64,000 nt of DNA from Antedon mediterranea. Its lineage: Eukaryota > Echinodermata > Crinoidea > Comatulida > Antedonidae. Of this stretch, positions 34,688 through 44,282 are shown piece after piece (the first letter of the stretch is position 1; each line of letters opens with the position of its first letter). Position numbers and translations under genes: made by a program. The stretch lies in assembly GCF_964355755.1 (NCBI RefSeq), contig NC_092670.1, positions 40,659,795 to 40,723,794 of the forward strand. Direction: 5' to 3'. The notes beneath the pieces were generated by a model. It was given only the letters and a program-made list of their open reading frames with translations, was not told the origin of the DNA and made no database searches.

Positions 34688-35180
34688 GCCATGTTTGTGT
34701 CCAACTATGCCTATGTAGCGTATGGAGTCGAGTCATTTGCTTAAAAAATGTATAACATTCACAAGGCTTTAAATATCGAATTTAATATCAAAACAATCAA
34801 TTTGTTTAAAGGTTTTTGCTAAGATAATAACGAAATCATAAAGTTACTGCGAACATGATTTTAAACAACAAAATGTAAAAACAATGCATTACTATAGAGA
34901 ATCGCTGTACAAACTAAACGCGCACGCGTAGAGCGTGCATGGAGCGCACAACCAGAACCGTTCCGAAATTGCTATTTTTGTTTTAAATCATGTTCGCAGT
35001 AACTTTATAATTTTTTTATTATTTTAACAAAAACCTTTAATCAAATTGATTGTTTTGATATTAAATTCGATAATTAAAGCCTTTTGTCTTGAACGTTATA
35101 CATTTTCAAAACAAAAGACTCAACTCCATACGCTACATAGGAATAGTTGGTACCTCCATGGTTGGACACAAACACGGCTT
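34688..35180. repeat. Inverted repeat, arms of about 180 bp, around a CpG-rich centre
   Basis: Left-arm words TTTGTGTCCAACTATGCCTA, GTAGCGTATGGAGT and TTTAATATCAAAACAATCAA recur inverted on the right, ending GGTTGGACACAAACACGG. The centre (about 34880-34985) contains CGCGCACGCGTAGAGCGTGC. It may be a foldback element nested in the hAT-like element. Confidence 0.8.
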
Positions 35181-35712
35181 CTAATCCATTCGAAGTCGTA
35201 AAGATTGTATAGCCCCCCCCCCCCCCCCCCACCCCCTCCCGCTGGCGCCACCACTGTCACAAACACGACAAAACGATAAAAAAAAATTTAATTTTTCTCA
35301 CGCGATACGCACGCGTCGATCATAATTATGATGAGACACATAACATCATGCGAGAATTTGGAACTAAAGAGGGCGCTATATAATCTTTGGACAAAACGAC
35401 CAAGACCGGCCATCAACGTCAAGGTAGCGCAAAGCATGCACTGGTCGTACAAGTTAACCTAGCTAGGCCTACATCCTAACTAAAACAATTATTAGCGCCT
35501 CACAATCCACATTATTTATAAAGTGTGAGTTTTTAAATTATTAATTCCACAAGCCTCATCATCATTAATATAAATAACGCAGTGAGTCGTGGCGGATAGG
35601 TGACCCAGCAGTTTCCGTCCGTTAGAAACCTTCTTGCGCCGGGGATCGGAAGATTCTACTCTACTACTAACTAGGCCTAGCTTTGCTCCGTTTTTGTTAA
35701 AATCATTGGATT

Positions 35713-38700
35713 ATGTTGAGGAGTGTAAGGTGCTTAAAGGAGTTACTAAAACTAAGTAAATCTTCTACAAAAATCACCAAAAAACAAGTGTAAGTTTAAA
35801 CTATCTGCTATTTTTAATGTTTGTGCTTTTTTATACTTTCAAATTTCATTTTTTTTAATGATAAAAATGGTGTATGTTTGTCCATAGAGATATTATATAC
35901 ATGTACTATAATATCTCAGGTTTATCTATTTATTGTCATTTGTTATCTTTTGTAGTTTAAATGGGGCCCTTAGATTATGTAGTGGATTAAATAGTACTTT
36001 CATGCTTTTGAAAGACACATGTAAAAAGACAATAGACAGGTATTATTACAGTATTTCTCTTTTTTTTTCATTTTTAGAACTCTAGCGCCATTTATGATGA
36101 GTACTAAGCATGGAAGTGATCATCTGGAAAGGACATCTAACGAAGAAAGGACAAATGTGAGTTTTTTCTTTGATTTAATGTCAAGAGATTTGTAATTCCA
36201 GAGAGGCGAATAAGCAATTTGCTTTAGCCTTAATTTCAAGGTAATTCAAGATATGTTTTTATGTTACACATGCACATTTTATATAGATTGCTTAATTTTC
36301 ACTCTGTCCTTTCTCATTTTTAAGTTTCCTGAATCTTAATAGTTTACACATGTTTTTATTTTTGATTGATACTTGTATTTATGTTATGTTATACTTTATA
36401 GATGTGAAATTGAATTGAGTTTAATATATTGTAATTTTTTATTTATTAAAATAAGAAATATTTTTATTTACTTTACACGTTACAGCCAGAGTATTCCGAG
36501 GCAGAGGTCATTGAACTTAATGACATGTCGCCTACTGTCAAGCGACTTTTACTAAAAGTAAACGACCAATCATTTATTTTTAAAGCTGGCCAATGGTAAG
36601 ATTATAAATAGTTCATATTTATTAGGTTAATACTACAGTAGGTATAGGTGATATCATCATGGGTGTCTAGAAAATTCAGATATAGAAAACTCAGATCTCA
36701 GATATCTGAGTTTTCTAGATCTAGAAAACTCAGATATCAATACAGTATCTGACTTTTCTAGTTCCAAAATGAAACTAGAAAACTCAGATCATCATTTGAT
36801 TGGTTGGTAGGTCATTTGGATCATTCCATTATTAATCGGAAGGTAGGTCATTTGAAATACTAGAGTATTATTAAAACTGATTACTGTGTACATTTTCTTA
36901 CTAATATTGTAACATGTAGAAGCGGCCTACGGCTTAAATCATAAAGAAAATACAGTGCATGTTACCATTAAAATATAGGCTTAAAAATGAGGCATGTACG
37001 AGTTGGTGTGGGTACGAGTTGGTGTGGGTAGAAGTTGGTTGAGGTATGAGTTAGCCAAGTTTGGAATAGGTACGAGTTGACCACTTGTAGTCTAGTACTG
37101 TAGGACCAGGTCTACTCTTCGCGATACATCGCGATAGCGCCCACATGTTGAGCCTTGAAATGAATTGAGTTTGCTTAGCTAGGCCTAAATGCTAAGCCTA
37201 CATTTTAAAAGGTGTAAACTGTATTTCTTTATGATTTAAGTCGTAGGCTGCTACTACAAGTTACAATAATTATTAGTTTTCTAGCTCTAGAAAAGTCAGA
37301 TATCTGAGTTTTAGAAAACTCAGATATATCTGAGATCTGAGTTTTCTAGACACCCTATCATCATGGGTATGTTTTATGAGTAAAGCCTGGTTTCCATTAA
37401 AATCGCTACAGCGTTTCCATTAAAATCGCTACACGCGCAGATGTTGCCGACGCAATCGGGAAGGCTCCCCGATTCATCGCAGTCAAATCGGCAAAGTTCA
37501 ACCATGTTCCATTGTGTCGGCGATGAATCGTATACGCGTACCAAAGAATATTTAGCGCTCGCGTACTAGATCCCCGATAAATTCTAGTTTCCATAGAATC
37601 GCTACTCTCTGTCGTGTAGCGATTTTATGGAAACCAGGCTTAAGGTAAGAATATAGGAGGATCCAAAGAGGGAACAAGCTGACCCAACCCCCACTAAGTC
37701 TAAATAATTGCAAAAGATAGGACATATGTTGAGTTCTTTTTCAATTTTAAACCCTTGAATCATTGATTTAAAAGTGTAGGTGTAATCAGTTTTTTTGTAA
37801 TATTTCAATTTTTAATTGTTTTGTAGGGTAGACTTCATCATTCCCAACATTGAAACATTCACAGGCTTCTCCATGTCTTCATCACCTGACCAACTCCAGT
37901 CATCCTTCATTGAGCTTGCCGTTCAATTTAGTGATTACCCTCCCACCCTCTGGGTCCACAAAGAGGTAACAATCATTATTTTGTTTATTTCAGGGTGGAT
38001 TTCTATATACACGATCCAACAGTGCAAATAGTAGGAGGGTATTCTATATCATCAGAGCCTTTTCAGTTTTTGTACAATAGAGTTTTAGAGTTAGCTGTCA
38101 AATTTAGTAAATACCCTCCAGCCTTTTGGACACATACGCAGGTATGAAATAAAACACTAAATTTATGTGCACTTTTCTAGTTACAGTATTATTTATGTTG
38201 AAATAAACAAAATCGTTTTGCAGTAGAATTTTGACATTATCCCTATACGATCAAATTTTATGGGAGAAAAAAATGATGATGATGTCATATCACTACCATA
38301 TTTGGGCACATCAAACTTTTTTTGTCAAACTAGTTGGATAGTGTGGACAGAGCTTAATACTTGATCATTTTTTTTTCAAGTGTCAAATTGGAAATAAGGT
38401 TTCACTACGTGTCGGAGGAACTCAAATTATATATGACCCCCAGCCAAGTGACCCGCATTACAATGTTTTACTAATTGCTGGAGGTATCGGTATCAACCCT
38501 CTCCTATCAATGATACGTCACGCCAACAGTCTAAAGAGGGCGCAAACTCATTGGTTTTCCCCTGTGCGTTTTCAATTACTCTATAGTGCATCTACAAGGA
38601 AAGAATTAATTTTTCAGGTAGTATATTTTCTTCAGATTTTTTTCTATGTTCTATTAAAGGATATTTGTACTGGTGGTTATTTAAGCATGGGAATTTAAGC

Positions 38701-39837
38701 AAGAAGCACCAAAGTGGGCTACTGTTTTTTCTGAATAGAAAAATGTTTTATTAAATTACAATCCACTTTCTTAGATAGTTTTGATTACGGTATATAATTA
38801 ATGTTTTTGTTTTTTGTTACAGGATGATATAAGTGAGATTGTAAACAACTTTCCATCCGTTTTTCAAAGTACATTATTTGTCACTCAGGAAGACGTATCG
38901 TCAGACAATAAATATACTCAGGGTATGTACAAGTTAGGTTAGATAATAATTACAATTCTGTTGAGTCAGTAATAAACTCTATATTATTATAACTGTCATT
39001 TCGGTACAATTACAGTATTATCATTAACTCTATGTTATTGTTGGGTAACTATAACTAATTAAGTAATATTTATTGAAAGTACAATTTATAAAATAAAATA
39101 AAGTACAATTTATAAAATAAAATAAAGTACAATTTATAAAATAAAATAAAGTACAATTTATAAAATAAAATAAAGTACAATTTATAAAATAAAATAAAGT
39201 ACAATTTATAAAATAAAATAAAGTACAATTTATAAAATAAAATAAAGTACAATTTATAAAATAAAATAAAGTACAATTTATAAAATAAAATAAAGTACAA
39301 TTTATAAAATAAAATAAAGTACAATTTATAAAATAAAATAAAGTACAATTTATAAAATAAAATAAAGTACAATTTATAAAATAAAATAAAGTACAATTTA
39401 TAAAATAAAATAAAGTACAATTTATAAAATAAAATAAAGTACAATTTATAAAATAAAATAAAAATGAATATGAATACATAGAATAATACAAACATTATAC
39501 TTGAGAGAAATTAAGCCCAATGTTTGTTTCCAACTTACTTAAGACAATACTTAAGACAATACTTAAGACAATACTTAAGACAATACTTAAGACAATACTT
39601 ACACTTCAGTTCATTCTCCTCTTCATCTAACTTAAGTCATTACTATCTCATCTAAAACTTTAATTTATTACAGGTCGAATTCAAGATTCACATCTAGCAA
39701 GTGCTGTTCAAGAATTTGGTTCGGAAAACTTAGAATGTTATATATGTGGACCACCACCAATGATAGAAGATATGGAATCTAGTCTACTTAAGTTAAACAT
39801 GAAACCTGAAAATGTTCATTATGAAAAGTGGTGGTAA
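35713..39837 (+). CDS. OXNAD1: OXNAD1-like mitochondrial FAD/NAD-binding oxidoreductase
   Basis: Exons: 35713-35789, 36078-36156, 36486-36595, then either 37827-37965 (4A) or 37994-38141 (4B), then 38381-38617, 38823-38922, 39674-39837 (TAA). Either path stays in frame, giving about 300 residues. Exon 1 encodes a basic, hydroxylated, acid-free start typical of a mitochondrial presequence. The body has a ferredoxin-reductase fold: FKAGQW before the FAD loop, GFSMSSSP (4A) or GYSISSEP (4B) as flavin-binding motif, YDPQP, the nucleotide loop LIAGGIGINPLLSMIRHA, YICGPPPM, and the C-terminal YEKWW, all as in vertebrate OXNAD1. An electron-transfer role with NAD(P)H is expected from the fold; the partner is not known. 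The TIR element at 36661 and MITEs sit in its introns. Confidence 0.92.
36661..37355. mobile_element. TIR element with 9-bp target duplication TATCATCAT
   Basis: TATCATCAT flanks both ends (36652-36660 and 37356-37364). The termini are GGGTGTCTAGAAAA and TTTTCTAGACACCC. Subterminal zones are packed with CTCAGATATCTGAGTTTTCT-type palindromes on both sides. The middle has AGTTGGTGTGGGTACG tandem units at 36999-37065. The 9-bp duplication would suit a Mutator-like transposase. It is inserted in OXNAD1 intron 3. Confidence 0.88.
37384..37645. mobile_element. MITE with TIR AAGCCTGGTTTCCATAAAAT, related to family 2
   Basis: The left end AAAGCCTGGTTTCCATTAAA and the right end, complemented, TAAGCCTGGTTTCCATAAAA both run on into ATCGCTACA. 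The left TIR is partly duplicated. The outermost bases resemble MITE family 2 (AAGCTTGGTTCCCA), suggesting mobilisation by a related transposase. Confidence 0.85.
37827..37965 (+). CDS. OXNAD1: OXNAD1 alternative exon 4A
   Basis: A 139-nt exon, entered in phase 2 (TG|G) and left in phase 0. It encodes VDFIIPNIETFTGFSMSSSP and, further on, ELAVQFSDYPPTLWVHKE. Donor GTAACA is mediocre; acceptor TTGTAG is good. It is the copy closer to the vertebrate OXNAD1 sequence (GFS-x-x-SSP, LWVH). It precedes exon 4B by 28 bp. Confidence 0.88.
37994..38141 (+). CDS. OXNAD1: OXNAD1 alternative exon 4B (mutually exclusive with 4A)
   Basis: A 148-nt exon with the same entry and exit phases as 4A. It encodes VDFYIHDPTVQIVGGYSISS and ELAVKFSKYPPAFWTHTQ, about 20 identities to 4A over 46 positions with three extra residues. 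The flavin motif becomes GYSISSEP. The acceptor is TATTTCAG and the donor GTATGA. Inclusion of both 4A and 4B shifts the frame to a TAG at 38078-38080; retaining the 28-bp spacer stops at 38029-38031. So only one can be used per functional transcript. Confidence 0.82.
38268..38356. mobile_element. MITE family 1, right part only
   Basis: GATGATGTCATATCACTACC, CATATTTGGGCACATCA and the end TAGTGTGGACAGAGCTTA are present; the left end is missing. It lies just before OXNAD1 exon 5. Confidence 0.85.
39076..39461. repeat. 24-bp minisatellite, 16 near-identical copies
   Basis: The unit AAAGTACAATTTATAAAATA plus AAAT repeats almost without change in the last OXNAD1 intron. Because 24 is a multiple of three, it produces long open frames on the minus strand (TLFYFINC repeats) that are artefacts. 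Confidence 0.97.
39535..39602. repeat. 12-bp tandem repeat ACTTAAGACAAT, about five copies
   Basis: Five head-to-tail copies lie 72 bp upstream of the last OXNAD1 exon, within the region of its branch point and acceptor. Confidence 0.93.
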
Positions 39838-40965
39838 TATATACTAATATTTGGACATGGAGTAAGAATAAGCATATGCTTACATCATCTAAGTCTCGGA
39901 TATAAAGCATCAGTACTAAGTGACAACATCAGCCATCAAGGCTAAGAGATGGTATTCTGTAATATAGAGTGTGGTGCACAATATCTACAATACACTATTA
40001 TATCTAAATATTTTTATTAAGGCAAACTTCAAGAATTATAAATTATTTTCGTACAAATTTGGAAACTAAATTGCAAAAAGAAACCCTACAAGCGTTAAAA
40101 CGGTATTAAAATTGACGTGTCTTAAAAAATATAGGTGTTATTTTTAATTTTGCAATATTGTAGCACACAAGAAGGTAATTTAAAGTTTGACACCTTATAC
40201 CCCTCAGGTAATGCATGTTCAGGGCCCATTCATTTAGGTTATACATGTGCAGGGCCCAGATATTATTTAGATCAAGGCAATATTTTATTTATACTTTAAG
40301 AAATTATGGGCCTTTGGTGTTTGGGTTTTACCCTGTATAAACAAAGTTGAATAGAATAAGATACATTATAATACAAATAAAGTTTTAATACAATTTTGAA
40401 CTACAAGATTATATTTATTGTTGATTCTATTATTTGAATGAGTTGCATAATGATATTTTGCTCCTGTGACCATGTATTTCCCTCAGCTAGCTCTTCGGGA
40501 AATATATATGTCAAATCTTATATTACACCTTTAAGCAGGCAATATATGTATACTACACCCTTGGTTGTCTATTTTTAGTGTTCAGGTTTACACTCTATAT
40601 ACAAAGTTTAATGAAATGAGATACTAATTGAGTTGTATAATATCATGTAAAAATTGTTTTGACAATCAGTAGGTCAAAGGTTAACATTTGATTGACAAGT
40701 AAAGTAGGCTTACGTAAAGTATGTGAATCCATACAGATGTTACTTTTTTTGAAAATTTTTAATTCACTTTTATAATGTATTATGTTAATAAGGATTTAAA
40801 TTATGGTCCTATTCGTTAATTTATGTAAATTTGATTTTCTCTGCATTTCATTTGTTTGATCTGGGTATATCACTAGTCTATTAGTTATTACAATTTATGT
40901 CCATTACTAGCTTGGCGGCGGACAATCTTTCTATACACTACAGAGTATAGTTTAAAAGGTTTGCG
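39838..40965. other. OXNAD1 3' flank and UST upstream region
   Basis: It holds the OXNAD1 3' UTR; a possible AATAAA polyadenylation signal is at 40377-40382. A pair of TTATACATGTGCAGGGCCCA-like blocks occurs at 40209-40259. The rest is AT-rich and ends in the presumed UST promoter. No coding sequence is seen. Confidence 0.5.
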
Positions 40966-43900
40966 ATGGCAATATGCAGTTTTGTTTGCATATCAAAACG
41001 TATTGCTATTCTCTTTGGTATTTTTATATTGATATTGTTTTGTTTAAAATTCGGAACCATCCAAAAACAGGAAAAATTAAATCCAAGTTCCAAAGGTAAG
41101 TGTTCGTTATATCGAATCATCAGTTCACAATAGCGTTTCGCTTTTACGGCGCGCGACGCGCCTGTCGAGTACAAATGTCGTTATACGCATGCTAATAATG
41201 TTTCTGAATTAGGCCTATCTTTTTTAGGCCATGTTTCCGCAGAAGGAAATTAACCGATAAAGTTCATGTGGAAACGGGGTTTAAACGATTCCGCTTGAGA
41301 AAGATTAACCGATAATTTTCACATTAAAAAACAAGATCATTATCCGGTAAATGCGATATTTTAACCTTTGACCGTAAGACAAATTGTTGTGTTGTGATTG
41401 GCCGCTTGGGATTACAGTCTTGATTCATTATGCGCGCGCAATTGCTTTTTGATTAATTATCTGATTTTTAAAAAAATGTAATAATATTTTTTGTTTGGCT
41501 GCGGAAACACGACCTTACTCGATAGGCGCAATGGTGAAAATGATGAATTTTAAAAATGTTTTTTTTTTTGCAATAGTTGAATGTTCCTTGTCGATATCTT
41601 CTGCAAGAAACATTTTTTGGGATGAGCGAAAGGAAACGATACAAAACTTGCCGTTTTCAGCTACTTTTAAAAACAAATCTGTAAGAAAAATGTATTCTTT
41701 TGAGAGTTGAGTTACTGATCTGGTAGGCCTAGTACAGTATGACGTAATTGGATTGGCAGAAGCGTTAGAAATTGAGCATGAATTGTTGATCGCGTAGCCA
41801 TGTGCGTGCTAGTCGTATGGCGCGTTGTGAAAACAGAAAGTCACACAGGCCTAAGCGAATTCATCCATATATCCTACGTTTTATTAGAAGAAAATTATTT
41901 TAAAATGCTATGCATTATCATTAGGCCTAAGTTGAAATAAGATGTTTAAACTTGAATACATTGGTTGCAGGGTGTCCGAATCATTTTCAATCGTGTACCA
42001 AAGTGCGGCAGCCGATCTCTCGTGAACGTTGTTCAAAACCTAGTGGATCAAAATCAAGTTAACTTGATACATTCGCAAGTGTATAATAAAACCGAACTCT
42101 CGGAAGCGCAAAAGGTTGTCTTCTTTCTTTGTATTTTTTTTTATTAAGCTCTGTCTACACTATCAAACTTTATGTGACACAAAAATGTGATGTGCCCATA
42201 ATATGAACATGGTGGTGTCATATCACTACCCGGTACCATATTTGGGCACATCACATTTTAGTGTAGACAGAGCTTTAGAAATAAGATTGGAATCATTAGA
42301 ATAGAGTGATAAAGTATAGCCTACAGTATGAAAGATGTGATGCATTACCATGAATGTGAAGATGTGATGCATTACCATGAATGTGAATATGTGATGCATT
42401 ACCATGAATGTGAAGATGTGATGCATTACCATGAATGTGAAGATGTGATGCATTACCATGAATGTGAAGATGTGATGCATTACCATGAATGTGAAGATGT
42501 GATGCATTACCATGAATGTGAAGATGTGATGCATTACCATGAATGTGAAGATGTGATGCATTACCATGAATGTGAAGATGTGATGCATTACCATGAATGT
42601 GAATGTTTGAAACCAAGAGAATCTAACAACTCAAGCTGGGTTCCGGAGATCAAGGGCTGCGACACGGTCGGTTCCACGCCCATTAAACAGAGCCTATCCC
42701 CCGCCACGCAGAATATGTACATAGTACAGTAGTGTTGGTATTTTTCGCAGCCAGATATAAGATCAAAGGACTTTTACAAGTTCCTATCTTGGAAAGGTGA
42801 GCTAAGTGTTCTGTTGTTAGATTGATCTGGTTGTACCTTATATACTCAAACCATGGAGTTATCAAACTTACGATCACTTTTTTCAATGATTTTTTCTTTC
42901 TGGACATCACTTCTTTCTTTGCACACTAGAGTTTGATAGTGGATGTTCTACCGAATCTTGATCCGCCATTTGTGTTTCATCGTCATATGTTCTACATTGA
43001 TTTTCGCAAGTAAGTTATCATCATTATCTTTAAATCTTCTTTAAATATTTTTTAGAAATGATCACTACGGTAGTTGAATGTTTTTAAAGTTATATGAAGT
43101 TTCTTTTTGAATAATTAAAAATATAATTGTGTTTTTATCTTAGACACAGTATCGTTCCTGTGAAATATATCAACATAATCAGAGATCCAATTGAGAGAGC
43201 CACATCAGAATATTATTTCAGACGTTTTGGAGATGAGGAAACCGAAAAAGATTTCAAAGGATCGGACCTTTATCAGGTAGGCCTACATTACTTACTATTT
43301 TTACAAATCTTTGACAAAATCACAATTTATATGAAAGAATACTCTCATGATGACCAGAGGGGATTTGTTGTTTTCGTCTTAAATCTTAGCTAAGTCCGCG
43401 GCCGTTCCATACGAGATAAAAATAACTTGTTTTTTATAATAAATAATTCGTTTCTTCTTGAGTATCTTGGCTTCAGCAAAAATATTGATAAATGCACGCC
43501 CAAGCTCTAACTTGTATAAATCTAATTGACAGGCTTTTTTTTATGTTGTGTTTTTATTTTTTTACAGACAATAAATGAATGTGTGCTTGGTAACAAGGCA
43601 GAGTGTATCGGTAACAATCTACAGTACATCATCCCATTCTTTTGTGGAGATAGTCCTGAGTGTCTGTGAGTATTCTCAAGCTAGCTTGGTTCCCACTTGA
43701 ACGCAATGACGTAGGCGCAACGCAATTGAGTTGACCAATCACAAGCGACAGCTCGGATGACGTAATTGGTCAATTTGCTTAGGATTGGCTTACATCCTTG
43801 CGTAATGGGAACCAGGCTTCAGTTTTCGTGAAAAGAATTTTAGCTTTTATCTTAATATTTATTTAGGCCTACAAACTGTGGTAACAAGTTTTTCTATTTT

Positions 43901-44246
43901 CTTGTAATGAAGAACACTAAACAGCAGAGTTCCATTAGAAATAGCAAAACAAAATGTGGAACGAGATTTCATAATGGTGGGCTTACTAGAAGATTTTAGG
44001 AGCACAGTTGCAGTTTTAGAAAAACTACTCCCTGAAGTATTTAACGGAGCAGCCAACTATCTAACAAACCCAAGTAAGTAGAAATGTTTGAAGAAATGTT
44101 TTTCTCCTGTAAGATTTATGCTTTTGCTAATAGATATAAACTTGAATTGAACTGAATACATTACAGAAGACATTTTAAAACTTGGTTCCCACAAGGACGC
44201 AACGCAAGGATGTAAACGCAACGCAAGCATGTAAACGCAACGCAAG

Positions 44247-44282
<36 letters not shown>

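Larger units (their letters stand above)
33228..35256. mobile_element. hAT-like non-autonomous element with 8-bp target duplication
   Basis: TCACAAAC lies directly outside both ends (33220-33227 and 35257-35264). The ends are CAGGGGTGGCGCCAG and, complemented, CAGTGGTGGCGCCAG. An 8-bp duplication and CAG(T/G)G termini are typical of hAT transposons. G- and C-runs follow each TIR (33277-33291; 35213-35230). The interior has no recognised transposase; it contains a large inverted repeat (34688-35180). Confidence 0.88.

Noticed and set aside
37466-37594. Possible coding exon in the GC-rich part of OXNAD1 intron 3
   Set aside because: It lies wholly inside a MITE with clear terminal inverted repeats and has no fitting splice phase.
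39030-39495. Two long minus-strand frames of FYFINCTL/YKLYFILF repeats
   Set aside because: They translate the 24-bp minisatellite in the last OXNAD1 intron; a unit length divisible by three keeps all frames open.
42226-42732. Frames of 106-134 codons with HYHECEDVM or HIHGNASHL repeats on both strands
   Set aside because: They are artefacts of the 27-bp minisatellite in UST intron 3.
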